Shown: positions 1 through 8,963 of the stretch, piece by piece | How positions within the stretch are numbered: the first letter of the stretch is position 1 | How the letters are laid out: each line of letters begins with the position of its first letter | Position numbers and translations under genes: made by a program | The notes under the pieces: model-generated | Told to the model about the DNA's origin: nothing | Databases searched by the model: none | The model's input: the letters and a program-made list of their open reading frames with translations, nothing else | NCBI RefSeq assembly: GCF_026239735.1 | Contig: NZ_JAPIVT010000003.1 | Coordinates: 62,001 to 126,000 of the forward strand | Length of the DNA stretch: 64,000 nucleotides | Direction: 5' to 3' | Origin: Pedobacter sp. MC2016-05 | GTDB lineage: Bacteria > Bacteroidota > Bacteroidia > Sphingobacteriales > Sphingobacteriaceae

Positions 1-1006
1 TCATCGGGACCAAGCTGTAGATGCAATGAAATCTGGAAAGTATGTGGGTTGTGAGGTAATCGCCGGCCTGAGTATACAGGATCACTGGGATATTGTAAAT
101 ACCTCCGAAAAGACGGGTATGCCCTATATGACATTGGAGAATGTGTGCTATCGCAGGGATGTTATGGCTGCATTGAACATGGTAAGGCAAGGGGTCTTTG
201 GAGAACTGGTGCATTTGGAGGGAGGATATCAACACAATCTTAGGGATGTCTTATTCAACAATGGAAAGGATTATTTTGGAGGTGGAGTGGAATATGGACC
301 AAATGCCAGAAGTGAGGCCCAATGGAGAACACAGTTTAACATCGATCAGGATGGTGATCTTTATCCTACACATGGCGCAGGGCCAATTATGCAATATGCA
401 AACATCAACAGGGGAAACCGTTTTACCAATCTGGTTTCGTTCAGTTCAAAGGCGAGGGGTTTAGCTGCCTACGTCGAGGATTTATCCCCTGGGCATCCAA
501 ATGCCAAAATCAACTATAAAAATGGAGATGTCACCACCACTTTAATCAATTGCGCCAATGGAGAAACCGTATTGCTTAGTCATGATACTCATTTGCCAAG
601 ACCCTATTCCATAGGTTTCCGCGTTCAAGGTACTGATGGGATATGGATGGATGTTAGCCGATCCATATATATTGAGAAAAATTCGAAGGGCAATGATAAA
701 TGGGAGCCCGTAAAGGAATGGTTCGACAAGTATGATCATCCACTCTGGAAGAAATATGAGAAAGAAGCTGTTGGTGCGGGTCACGGAGGAATGGATTGGT
801 TTGTATTTAATGGCTTTATTCAAGCGGTAAAACAGAAAAAACAAACACCAATTGATGTATATGATTCGGTTACCATGAGTGTGATAACGCCCCTTTCAAC
901 AAAATCATTGAAGGAAGGGAATATGCCTCAGAAATTCCCGGATTTTACCAAGGGTAAATGGAAGGAGCGCAAGAATACTTTTGCACTTGATGATAGCGGA
1001 TTCTAA
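1..1006 (+). CDS. Gfo/Idh/MocA-family oxidoreductase, GH109-like (5' end outside window)
   Basis: C-terminal 335 codons of a gene entering from the left edge; the frame is open from base 2, so the first internal Met at 26 is not the start. The protein shows the C-terminal domain of Gfo/Idh/MocA enzymes in the version found in glycoside hydrolase family 109 (NAD-dependent alpha-N-acetylgalactosaminidases): a TLENVCYRR segment after the Rossmann region, a DGDLYPTHGAGPI segment with the family histidine, and GHGGMDWFVFNGFI near the end. By family knowledge it would cleave alpha-GalNAc through NAD-assisted redox chemistry. The N-terminal NAD-binding part, and any signal peptide, cannot be seen. 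Sulfatases downstream fit a glycan-degradation setting. A non-hydrolytic sugar dehydrogenase remains possible. Confidence 0.85.
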   Translation, partial: HRDQAVDAMKSGKYVGCEVIAGLSIQDHWDIVNTSEKTGMPYMTLENVCYRRDVMAALNMVRQGVFGELVHLEGGYQHNLRDVLFNNGKDYFGGGVEYGPNARSEAQWRTQFNIDQDGDLYPTHGAGPIMQYANINRGNRFTNLVSFSSKARGLAAYVEDLSPGHPNAKINYKNGDVTTTLINCANGETVLLSHDTHLPRPYSIGFRVQGTDGIWMDVSRSIYIEKNSKGNDKWEPVKEWFDKYDHPLWKKYEKEAVGAGHGGMDWFVFNGFIQAVKQKKQTPIDVYDSVTMSVITPLSTKSLKEGNMPQKFPDFTKGKWKERKNTFALDDSGF

Positions 1007-1165
1007 AAGTGTTTTTGCTAATGTAAATTTTCATTGCCTTTTTATAATTGATGTTGAATAACAGGTTATTGTGTAAGGGGGGTACTTTTAAATTTGTTTT
1101 AGAAGAATGTTTTTTGTAAGATTTACTCGTTTTTTTTAATTTTATATCAAAATCTACTTTGTGCC

Positions 1166-2014
1166 ATGAAAAAAATCTACCTATCGCTTCTATGCATGAT
1201 GATTGTCATGTGCGGTTTCTCACAAACTTCGGTCGGTACCCGACTTGATATTATCAAAAAGACAAACGGCGATGAGCTAAAGGGAAAAATAATAAGAATC
1301 ACTGATACAGATGTATCTTTCGTCTATTCTGGTGAAACTGCAGAATACGTAATCAAGAAAACAGACATTGCCCAAATAACACATTCTAGTGGAAGGATTG
1401 AGGTAATATCAGAGAAGATTGCACCTGCTGAGACTCGACAAAGCGATCGGGTCTCGATGGTTGCCTCGCCCGCTGACCATCACAATAAAATTGCAATACT
1501 GCCTTTCACTTTCCTAATGGATAATCAGCCTGGTGCTGAGGCTATTGGCTTGAAAGCACAACAAGATGCATTTGGACTCCTGAGTCAGCACTCCGCGGGT
1601 TATACGATACTTGATCCCCGAAGCACAAATGCAAAATTGATTCAAGCAGGAGCAACCCGTGAGAAAATGATTGGCTTTACGATGAGCAACCTCTGCGATC
1701 TTTTAGGGGTGGAATATATTATTGACGGAACTGTTACCCAAAATAAAGGCTATCAAACCAGTTATACCTCAGGAAGTGATAACACAAAAGTAAAGCGTGA
1801 TGATGCAGAGAAAGTGAAGGGTGTTTCCAGTTATGGCTCTACGAGCAGCAGTGCGGTTCAACGCTTCGATGTAAGCGTTAGCCTCCAGATATATATGGAT
1901 AATAATGTAAGTATCTACAATGAAAGCCACAAAGCTTTTTTAAGCAATACTGATGGCTCCTACGGTGGCCCTCTGGAATACTTGCTAAAGAGATGTCCGC
2001 TTTATAGAAAATAA
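1166..2014 (+). CDS. secreted protein of unknown function, 282 aa
   Basis: Begins with a clear signal peptide (MKKIYLSLLCMMIVMCGFSQ), so it is exported. Residues about 25-75 form a short beta-rich module (IIKKTNGDELKGKIIRIT) often seen at the start of exported Bacteroidota proteins. Residues about 105-200 (KIAILPF, then GVEYIIDGTVTQ) resemble the nucleotide-free CsgG/TolB-like fold used by proteins that gather several periplasmic inputs, but the match is by eye and weak. The middle, about 205-235, is Ser/Gly-rich and probably disordered. The ending PLEYLLKRCPLYRK looks natural, so I see no truncation. It stands alone with about 150 bp of AT-rich leader. Function not recognised. Confidence 0.8.
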   Translation: MKKIYLSLLCMMIVMCGFSQTSVGTRLDIIKKTNGDELKGKIIRITDTDVSFVYSGETAEYVIKKTDIAQITHSSGRIEVISEKIAPAETRQSDRVSMVASPADHHNKIAILPFTFLMDNQPGAEAIGLKAQQDAFGLLSQHSAGYTILDPRSTNAKLIQAGATREKMIGFTMSNLCDLLGVEYIIDGTVTQNKGYQTSYTSGSDNTKVKRDDAEKVKGVSSYGSTSSSAVQRFDVSVSLQIYMDNNVSIYNESHKAFLSNTDGSYGGPLEYLLKRCPLYRK

Positions 2015-2027
2015 CCTCGCAAATGTC

Positions 2028-2099
2028 ATGATGATGAAAATCAAGGATTTTTCTATTCCCCTATTATCCTTATTTTTAACCTTTTCGGCTTTTGTTTAA
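2028..2099 (+). other. 23-codon signal-peptide-like reading frame, possible remnant
   Basis: A short frame starts with three consecutive ATG codons and encodes a basic-hydrophobic stretch (KIKDFSIPLLSLFLTFSAFV) that looks like a signal peptide, then hits TAA. Nothing recognisable follows in any frame before the next gene. It could be the stump of a lost secreted protein or chance. Confidence 0.2.
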
Positions 2100-2218
2100 A
2101 AGAATACAAATATATTATTGTTATCAGCTTTCGCTGCTTTCAGGATTGTCAAATTTCTGAGGATTATTGATGATTGTGATGGGCGATGTAAACTTTTTGC
2201 TTAAATAAAATCAATACT

Positions 2219-2629
2219 ATGAAACGATTAAAGCTTATTTCTTTCTTACTGTTTTTGTTTGCGATTTCGAGTGCTTCCTTTGCGCAGGACAAGACCGGAA
2301 AAATTTATGTAATCCGCAGGACCGGCATAAACGGTTCTGCTGTAAACTTTCGAATATTCGTTGATGGTGAACTGATTTGCAAGATGAAGAATAAAACATA
2401 TTCCCTGCATGATCTCAAATTGGGCGAACACACCATCACTGTGACCAGCGGTGGCCTTCCCGACAGTAGGAATAAGGTGCCGGTAAAATTTATCGTGGTT
2501 GACGGAAAGACAAATTACTTTATGATCAACAGTGGTAATGAACTCACCTGTATGGAGATTATGCAATCTACCGCAGAACCCATGATCGCACGAAGTGTGG
2601 AGGTAAGGGATTGCCTTGGGTCGAAGTAA
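2219..2629 (+). CDS. secreted DUF2846-like protein
   Basis: 136-aa protein with a signal peptide ending in SSASFAQ. The mature part (about residues 24-110) has the layout of DUF2846 proteins: a GKIYVIRRTG strand, a FRIFVDGELICKM strand pair, LKLGEHTITV, and a later strand ending NYFMIN. Such domains are small beta-sandwiches of unknown biochemical role on exported proteins. No lipobox cysteine is present, so it is probably soluble in the periplasm or released. It lies 64 bp before the next secreted protein and may be co-transcribed with it. Confidence 0.8.
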   Translation: MKRLKLISFLLFLFAISSASFAQDKTGKIYVIRRTGINGSAVNFRIFVDGELICKMKNKTYSLHDLKLGEHTITVTSGGLPDSRNKVPVKFIVVDGKTNYFMINSGNELTCMEIMQSTAEPMIARSVEVRDCLGSK

Positions 2630-2693
2630 TGCCTCACCCAAGAACCTTATAATTGGATTATATACCGCTGTGAAAATCAAATCTAGGATAGAT

Positions 2694-3383
2694 ATGGGTA
2701 GGATATTTTTAAATGTGTCTTTGTTGATATTTCTGGGTTTGAATGCCGCTGCACAAAGATCAGATGTAGTGAAGGTACTGGTCCGCTATCAGATTGATTC
2801 CAATGTTCTTAACAACCGGGCGAAAGAGAGCGCTAAGTCCATGGCCTTTGATTTACGCCAGACTACTAGTTTATCAACGAGTGAAAAGATTGAGATAGCT
2901 TCCTACAATGGGGCGAGGGCGGACGGATCCAAGTGGGTACTCAAGTCCGTAAATGGAAGGCATCCATCAGATAGCGAGGTGAAAAGTTTCCTCAAAGCGC
3001 ATCCAGAGCAAGTTCCCGTGGCAACCATTGATCAGGATAGTTATAAGATTCTTTCGGCAGATCATGAAAAGGTAGTTGTGGAATTCAGCTATCTTGAAAA
3101 CAGCCTCACACCGGAGAATATGTTTTTGAGGGACTGTAAAGGTAGGATCTTTATCAATACCAATACTAAGCTGCTTGAAAAGCAGGAGGTACAAAATCAA
3201 GTTCCACTTAAGGTCAAGGGAATAAGGATTACTAAATTGCTCACTACATCAGTATATTTCCTTGATCAAAAATCTGGGGTCTATCTCACCAGGGAAGAAA
3301 CAACCAATCTGATCGTCAAACTGCTCGTCATGACGAGTGATAGTGTAATCACTTCTGAATATTCCAATTACGGGCAGCCTTAA
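2694..3383 (+). CDS. secreted protein of unknown function, 229 aa
   Basis: I choose the ATG at 2694 because it gives a proper signal peptide (MGRIFLNVSLLIFLGLNAAAQ); an upstream ATG at 2616 in the same frame would bury it behind 26 polar residues and overlap the preceding gene. The mature protein has alternating strands with a repeated VVVEFSYLENSL/VYFLDQKSGVYL character and resembles, loosely, the GLPGLI-type exported proteins of Bacteroidota, but the diagnostic motif is absent. No catalytic motif is visible. Same strand and close spacing to the DUF2846-like gene suggest shared transcription. Confidence 0.7.
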   Translation: MGRIFLNVSLLIFLGLNAAAQRSDVVKVLVRYQIDSNVLNNRAKESAKSMAFDLRQTTSLSTSEKIEIASYNGARADGSKWVLKSVNGRHPSDSEVKSFLKAHPEQVPVATIDQDSYKILSADHEKVVVEFSYLENSLTPENMFLRDCKGRIFINTNTKLLEKQEVQNQVPLKVKGIRITKLLTTSVYFLDQKSGVYLTREETTNLIVKLLVMTSDSVITSEYSNYGQP

Positions 3384-3556
3384 TGCTATAGTGTTTGCCG
3401 CTATTTGGTCAATATTCTGTATTAATCCGTTAATTACTGATCGCTATCATCATTGATGTTTGCTAAATTTGTTTGCTATTTCTTTGTTGATTTCCAGATC
3501 GATACTTCACGCTTATCAAGGATTAGGACATCACTTTTACACTCTAGTCAATAGTT

Positions 3557-4993
3557 ATGAGATATTCCCTTAAGCGTTCTCTATTCGTTCTCGTCATTTG
3601 TTCCTGTTTAAATGCCCATTCGCAAGATAAACAGCTTTTTGCCTCAAAGCCCAATATATTACTGATTTTAGCGGACGATCTTGGCTACATGGACTGTGGT
3701 TTCACCGGGAGCAGGTTTATGGAAACGCCGAATATTGATGCGCTTTCAAAACAGGGAACTGTGTTTTATAATGCCTACGCGGGTGCAGCTAACTGTGCGC
3801 CTAGCCGGGCGGCATTAATTAGCGGTCAGTATTCGCCAAGAACGGGTGTCTATGCCGTGGGAAGCACCACCCGCGGACCAGTGGAGCTGATGAGGCTCGT
3901 CCCTGTACGCAATAGCGTTTCCCTCGATCCGTCAGTTAATACCATTGCCGAAAGACTTAAGGGCCAAGGATATGCCACTGCTATTTTTGGGAAATGGCAC
4001 CTCGCGGATTCGGAGGAAACTCAGCCAGCGGCACAGGGGTTCGATGTTTACACGGAAGGCCAAAAAGAGCAGTCAATAAGGGGCAGCAGTGAGGCCGCTG
4101 ATCCAAAAGGAGTATCGTACCTTACCGAAGCAACCATTAAATTTATGCAGCAAACAAAAGATAAGCCCTTTTTCGCTTATCTGGCGCACAATGCGATCCA
4201 TTCTAAACTAGAGGCAAAAGCCCAGACTATTGCCAGATTCAAGAAAAAAGGCTTAAGTGATAAAATGGCGGTGTATGCCGCCTGTGTATACGATTTTGAT
4301 GCTAGCGTAGGGGTATTAATGGAATTCTTGAAAAAATCCGGACTGGAAAAAAATACGCTTGTGATCTTTACCAGTGACAATGGTGCTACCCAACAATCAT
4401 CTCAGGAGCCTTTACGAGGAAATAAGGGATCTTATTATGAAGGTGGTATCAGAGAACCATTTATCGCCTATTGGACAGGCCATACCAAACCGGGCATGGT
4501 CATTTCCACTCCGATCATTAACCTCGACCTTTACCCAACCTTTCTGTCATTGGCTGGCGATCATAAATTCAAGGGGGATGGAGAGGACTTGATGCCCCTT
4601 TTGCTTGGTCAGAGAACAGGGACCATTAGGAAATCGATATATTGGTATTTTCCTGGTTATCTGGATAATCCAGTCATTAGGGGGCGCGATAAGGTATTCC
4701 GCACAAGGCCAATTGCTGTAGTGAGAAAAGGGGACTTTAAGCTACATCTCTACCTCGAGGAATGGATAATAGAAGGTGGTAAAGCTAAAATCAACGGAAA
4801 TAATGCTGTAGAATTATACAATGTCAAAACCGATGAAGGTGAGCACCTGAATCTGGCCAGTACCAATCGGGCGAAGCGAGATGAGCTTTTGGCGGATCTT
4901 TTGAACTGGATGGAAGCAACAAAGGCGCCATTGCCTTCAAAGATCACTGCAAATAATAAGCCAGTTCAGGGAACGGTTGGGGGAGAAAATTAA
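3557..4993 (+). CDS. type I sulfatase (arylsulfatase family)
   Basis: 478 aa. Signal peptide ends near residue 22 (LNAHSQ), so it is exported. The sulfatase signature is intact: Asp40-Asp41 of the metal site in ILLILADDLGY, and the formylglycine motif CAPSR with Cys80, followed by AALISGQYSPRTGVY. GKWHLAD and the later FTSDNGA segment supply further active-site residues. By family knowledge Cys80 is oxidised to formylglycine and the enzyme removes sulfate esters, probably from a glycan. The stop codon is immediately followed by the start of a second sulfatase, so the two form an operon. No maturation enzyme (FGE or anSME) lies in the window. Substrate cannot be told from sequence alone. Confidence 0.95.
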   Translation: MRYSLKRSLFVLVICSCLNAHSQDKQLFASKPNILLILADDLGYMDCGFTGSRFMETPNIDALSKQGTVFYNAYAGAANCAPSRAALISGQYSPRTGVYAVGSTTRGPVELMRLVPVRNSVSLDPSVNTIAERLKGQGYATAIFGKWHLADSEETQPAAQGFDVYTEGQKEQSIRGSSEAADPKGVSYLTEATIKFMQQTKDKPFFAYLAHNAIHSKLEAKAQTIARFKKKGLSDKMAVYAACVYDFDASVGVLMEFLKKSGLEKNTLVIFTSDNGATQQSSQEPLRGNKGSYYEGGIREPFIAYWTGHTKPGMVISTPIINLDLYPTFLSLAGDHKFKGDGEDLMPLLLGQRTGTIRKSIYWYFPGYLDNPVIRGRDKVFRTRPIAVVRKGDFKLHLYLEEWIIEGGKAKINGNNAVELYNVKTDEGEHLNLASTNRAKRDELLADLLNWMEATKAPLPSKITANNKPVQGTVGGEN

Positions 4994-7102
4994 ATGTATT
5001 TACTACAGCAAAATCAATCGCAAATGTACCTAATTAAGCCTGTTATTTACGTACTGACATTCGTTCTACCCTTTACAGCGGGTAACGTCCTTGCTCAGCA
5101 AAAGGATAAAAGGGGCCCCAATATTCTCTTTATACTCACCGATGACCTTGGTTATGGCGATGTTGGTGTATTCTTTCAAAATAAGAGAGCAGCAGCCCAG
5201 GATAGAAGCAGCCCCTTTACCCTTACGCCAAATCTGGATGAAATGGCTGCCTCGGGGGCTACACTTTCGCAGCATTATTGTGCCGCCCCGGTTTGCGCTC
5301 CTTCAAGAGCATCTATTTTGCTTGGACAAAGTCAGGGCCATGCCAATGTTAGGGACAATCAGTTCGATAAGGCATTGGGTGATAACTACACATTGGGCAA
5401 TGTAATGCAAAAAGTGGGTTATGCTACTGTAGCGATCGGCAAGTGGGGACTACAAGGGGAGAAAGAATGGCCTGCACATCCACTCAACAGGGGCTTTGAT
5501 TATTTTTATGGTTATATGCGCCATGCCGATGGACACGAACATTATCCGAAAGAAGGCCTTTACAGGGGAAAGAAAGAGGTTTGGGAAAATAGGACAGAAG
5601 TAAGCCAGGATCTCGACAAATGTTATGCCGGAGATCTGTGGACCGCAAGGGCAAAAAAATGGATTATTGACCACCAACAAGGCAATGGGAAAGATCAGCC
5701 GTTTTTTATGTTTCTGGCCTACGATACTCCGCATGCTGTTTTAGAGCTTCCTGCCTCGGCATATCCAGAAGGGGGTGGCCTCAATGGCGGCTTGCAATGG
5801 TTGGGAATGCCAGGAAAAATGATCAATACCGCTAATGGAATTCCCGATAGCTATACACATCCTGATTACATTAAAGCCACCTATGATGATGACCATAATT
5901 CAGCAACACCTGAAAAGCCCTGGCCTGAGACCTATAAAAGATTTGCTACCTCAACCAGAAGGATTGATGATGAAGTGGGTGATATTTTACAGTTGTTAAA
6001 GGACCTCAGGATTGATTCAAACACAATGGTGATATTCAGCTCAGATAACGGCCCGTCTATAGAGTCTTATCTTCCATTACCGCAAGTGCGTTACGATGCC
6101 AATTTCTTCAGTAGTTTTGGGCCATTTGATGGTATAAAGAGAGATGTGTTGGATGGCGGGATGCGCATTCCGTTGATCGCCAAATGGACAGGTCATATCC
6201 CAGCTCATACCGAGGTGCATTCGCCGAGCATCTCGTATGATTGGATGCCGACTTTTCTGGATGCGGCAGGTGTAGCTGCGCCAGTGGTGGCAGATGGTGT
6301 ATCCCTATTGCCATCCCTGACAGGAAAGGGGAAACAACCAGCAAGTATGATTTACTCAGAATATTTTGAAGGCGGTAAAACGCCAGCTTACCCTGAATTC
6401 GAGATCGTCAACCAAGGCCGAATCAGAAAGCAGATGCAGATGATCAGAATGGACAATATGGTGGGAATAAGGTATGCTATCAAATCCCAGGATGATAATT
6501 TCCAGATTTTCGATGTTTCCAAGGATTTTCATCAACAGTTGGATCTGGGCCAGAATAAAGGTCTCGCCATTTTACAGACCAAGATGAAAGATATGGTGCT
6601 ACATGTGCGTCGCCAAGATACCGAAGCACCAAGGCCCTACGATACTGTAGCCGTACCAGCCATAGCAAATCGTAAACTGGTCAAGGGACTCTTCTGGAAA
6701 ACCTATCAGTCCGCTACTCCGTGGATCCCCAATCCGAATGGGCTTAGGCTAATTGCAAGTGGGATAGATTCAGGGATGGGATTAGGCGCAATGGGTAGAG
6801 GTGCTGGAAATATGGTAACTTTCGAAGGATTTATAAAAATTCCTGCCGATGGCGAGTATGTTTTCCACCTCAGTGTTGTAGGTAAAGCATTTGTAAGGAT
6901 GCATGATGCAGTATTGATCGATGAAGACTACGGATACACCTCGAAAAGTAAAAAAGTGACTAAGATCAAGCTCAGGGCAGGTCTGCATCCCATTAGGATT
7001 TATTATCAAAGGGCGGCTAGTGAAAACGGAAAAATTAATCTAGAATGGTCAGGAACCTCGTTTGCAAAACACCAGGTTCCACAATCCGTTTTTTTTCATT
7101 AA
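4994..7102 (+). CDS. sulfatase with C-terminal PA14-like domain
   Basis: 702 aa as drawn; a second in-frame ATG at 5024 (residue 11) gives a cleaner signal peptide (YLIKPVIYVLTFVLPFTAG...LAQ) and may be the true start. Catalytic core: Asp50-Asp51 in NILFILTDDLGYGD, formylglycine motif CAPSR with Cys101, GKWGLQG, and FSSDNGP. Residues about 585-700 form a PA14-like carbohydrate-binding module (GFIKIPADGEYVFHLSV, VLIDEDYG, LRAGLHPIRIYYQRA, LEWSG). The enzyme probably removes sulfate from an extracellular or periplasmic glycan, with the module helping to hold substrate. It starts directly after the stop of the upstream sulfatase. The two enzymes are diverged and likely have different positional specificity. 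Confidence 0.95.
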   Translation: MYLLQQNQSQMYLIKPVIYVLTFVLPFTAGNVLAQQKDKRGPNILFILTDDLGYGDVGVFFQNKRAAAQDRSSPFTLTPNLDEMAASGATLSQHYCAAPVCAPSRASILLGQSQGHANVRDNQFDKALGDNYTLGNVMQKVGYATVAIGKWGLQGEKEWPAHPLNRGFDYFYGYMRHADGHEHYPKEGLYRGKKEVWENRTEVSQDLDKCYAGDLWTARAKKWIIDHQQGNGKDQPFFMFLAYDTPHAVLELPASAYPEGGGLNGGLQWLGMPGKMINTANGIPDSYTHPDYIKATYDDDHNSATPEKPWPETYKRFATSTRRIDDEVGDILQLLKDLRIDSNTMVIFSSDNGPSIESYLPLPQVRYDANFFSSFGPFDGIKRDVLDGGMRIPLIAKWTGHIPAHTEVHSPSISYDWMPTFLDAAGVAAPVVADGVSLLPSLTGKGKQPASMIYSEYFEGGKTPAYPEFEIVNQGRIRKQMQMIRMDNMVGIRYAIKSQDDNFQIFDVSKDFHQQLDLGQNKGLAILQTKMKDMVLHVRRQDTEAPRPYDTVAVPAIANRKLVKGLFWKTYQSATPWIPNPNGLRLIASGIDSGMGLGAMGRGAGNMVTFEGFIKIPADGEYVFHLSVVGKAFVRMHDAVLIDEDYGYTSKSKKVTKIKLRAGLHPIRIYYQRAASENGKINLEWSGTSFAKHQVPQSVFFH

Positions 7103-7421
7103 CGATCTATTCCTAAAAAGGACCATGACGCTATTCATCCAATCATAACAAATTCAGTTCAGTGGAACCTTGCATGACGCGATTTGATCTTTTACCAGTA
7201 GCAATCTTTATCCTCGGGTTAAAAATCAGCCTTATTCGGTTAAATTCTGAATGGCTGCAAATGCTGGGAAATGTTTATTTTAGATGCCATTTAAATCGGG
7301 TTTGAAAAATACTTCGATTTTATATTGATTAAATCCCACCTACTGCAGTAGTGATATGATGAACAACCCATTTAGTTACAGTTATTCCTGTATTAAAACA
7401 ATCTATAACAAACGGCCTGTG
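7103..7421. other. intergenic, 319 bp
   Basis: AT-rich stretch between the second sulfatase and the metallophosphoesterase. No convincing hairpin terminator, gene or repeat seen. It presumably holds the promoter for the downstream gene. Confidence 0.4.
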
Positions 7422-8507
7422 ATGAAAAAGCTTTTATTGGCTGTCCTGATCCTGACCATCGCTATGGATTCCTCGGCACAGGTCGACCAGGACGGTCCTT
7501 ACATCTGGCACACTGGCAATCATACCTTGTCATATTCCATTATGAATAACGTATTAAAAATAGATACCTTAAAACCTGACCAAGATATACATGTTGGTTT
7601 TATGGCAAATAAAGACTGGGATTTTGATCTTAAGCTGCATAAGAGTATTCAGATCCCTCCCTCTACTTATAAGGAATCTGAAAAGCTGATCGTACTTTCC
7701 GATATTGAGGGGGAGTTCGAGGCTTTCCGTGCCCTGATGATTGGAAACAATATTATCGATAAAGAATATAACTGGACCTTTGGCAAAGGGCACTTGGTGA
7801 TATGCGGTGATCTGTTCGATAGGGGAAGAGATGTCATGTCCTACTTATGGCTGCTTTACAAACTCGAAGATGAAGCCTCAAAAAAGGGTGGATTCGTCCA
7901 TGTACTTATCGGTAACCACGATGTGATGAATATGGCAGGCGATTTTCGCTATGTGTCGGATAAATATCCAGCTTCTGCCAAGTTGATTGGTGTTGATTAT
8001 TTGAGGCTAATAGCTGCAGACACAGAGATCGGCAAATGGCTAAGAAGTAAGAATGCCATGGAAAAGATAGGAGATAAGCTGTTTTTGCATGGAGGAATAT
8101 CGGGCCAGATTAATGCACTATCTTTATCACTGGACATGATCAATGATAAATGCAGAAGTTACTATGGAGTGCCAACAAAGCAGCTTGATGGCGAGAGCCG
8201 TTTATTCATGGGCGGTAGCGGACCGTTTTGGTATAGGGGATATTTTGGAAAGGAGAGGACCCCGGTTTCGACAGTCGATTCAACGCTGACAAAATTTGGT
8301 GTTAAGCATGTTGTGGTCGGACATACCATTACCGCTGATAATATTGCCGCTTACTATGGAGGAAAGGTGATCGGTGTGGATGTTGACGAGCATCATGGAA
8401 AGCACAGGGCGTTATTGTACCCAAGTAAAAACCATGTTTTTGTTGTTGATGATAAGGGAAAGAAGTATCCCTTGACAGAGGGCGCAAAAGCAGGTGAGAT
8501 CAAGTAG
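7422..8507 (+). CDS. secreted calcineurin-like metallophosphoesterase
   Basis: 361 aa from the ATG at 7422, chosen because it opens a clean signal peptide (MKKLLLAVLILTIAMDSSAQ); an ATG 66 bp upstream would prefix 22 polar residues. Motifs of the family: SDIEGEF (Asp94, with Glu96 where most members have His), GDLFDRG (Asp130, Asp133, Arg134), GNHDV (Asn165, His166, Asp167), HGG, and VVGHT. These form a two-metal phosphatase site. The protein resembles the bacterial Shewanella-like phosphatases, which act on phosphoserine/threonine or phosphotyrosine in the periplasm; the natural substrate is unknown. It is the last gene of the G+C-richer left block. Confidence 0.88.
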   Translation: MKKLLLAVLILTIAMDSSAQVDQDGPYIWHTGNHTLSYSIMNNVLKIDTLKPDQDIHVGFMANKDWDFDLKLHKSIQIPPSTYKESEKLIVLSDIEGEFEAFRALMIGNNIIDKEYNWTFGKGHLVICGDLFDRGRDVMSYLWLLYKLEDEASKKGGFVHVLIGNHDVMNMAGDFRYVSDKYPASAKLIGVDYLRLIAADTEIGKWLRSKNAMEKIGDKLFLHGGISGQINALSLSLDMINDKCRSYYGVPTKQLDGESRLFMGGSGPFWYRGYFGKERTPVSTVDSTLTKFGVKHVVVGHTITADNIAAYYGGKVIGVDVDEHHGKHRALLYPSKNHVFVVDDKGKKYPLTEGAKAGEIK

Positions 8508-8963
8508 CCTTATGGCCTCAATTAGGACTAGGTATTCCAGTCTACGTATCGCCAACACGAGCTGTAATAATTAGCTGCTCCCGTCAACTATTTTCTTATT
8601 GATAACTTTTGCATGTCCACCTAAATGAAGTGGGTTAATCTCATTAAACACAGCGGATGCCAAGCATTTTTTCCCTTGATTATCTTGGATTCATTCATGA
8701 GATCAAATTTTATTATTTATATACTTTTGTTTAGTATAAATAAACTTTTTATTGTTTTTGTTTAAGATATTCTCTATTTTTAAGGCCTGATTCCATCAGG
8801 TCTTATCGAACAGTTTTCGAATTTAATTTTATTAAAACCGTGTAATTGAGTATCCTTTTTCATATCTCTTGGATTTTTTATCGCTTGAGATAGATGTCGT
8901 TCTCCCGAGGTGGAGCTTCACATTTAATGCCTTTTACAATCAAGACTCATATAAACATTAACA
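8508..8963. other. intergenic, 456 bp, composition boundary
   Basis: No gene found. Base composition falls from the G+C-richer left block to strongly AT-rich sequence near 8700. A short inverted repeat (CCTGAT...ATCAGG, about 8788-8803) could be a hairpin but lacks a T-run. TACTTTTG at 8722-8729 matches the Bacteroidota -7 consensus TAnnTTTG, but I see no good -33 TTG at the right distance, so I do not call a promoter. Confidence 0.4.

Noticed and set aside
542..844. Minus-strand open frame inside the GH109-like gene
   Set aside because: Shadow frame; the plus strand encodes a clear family domain.
2246..2680. Minus-strand open frame of 144 codons over the DUF2846-like gene
   Set aside because: It is the shadow of a gene with a clear signal peptide and domain on the other strand, and its own sequence is unlike any protein.
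8788..8803. Hairpin CCTGAT/ATCAGG as terminator of the metallophosphoesterase gene
   Set aside because: It lies almost 300 bp after the stop and is not followed by a T-run.
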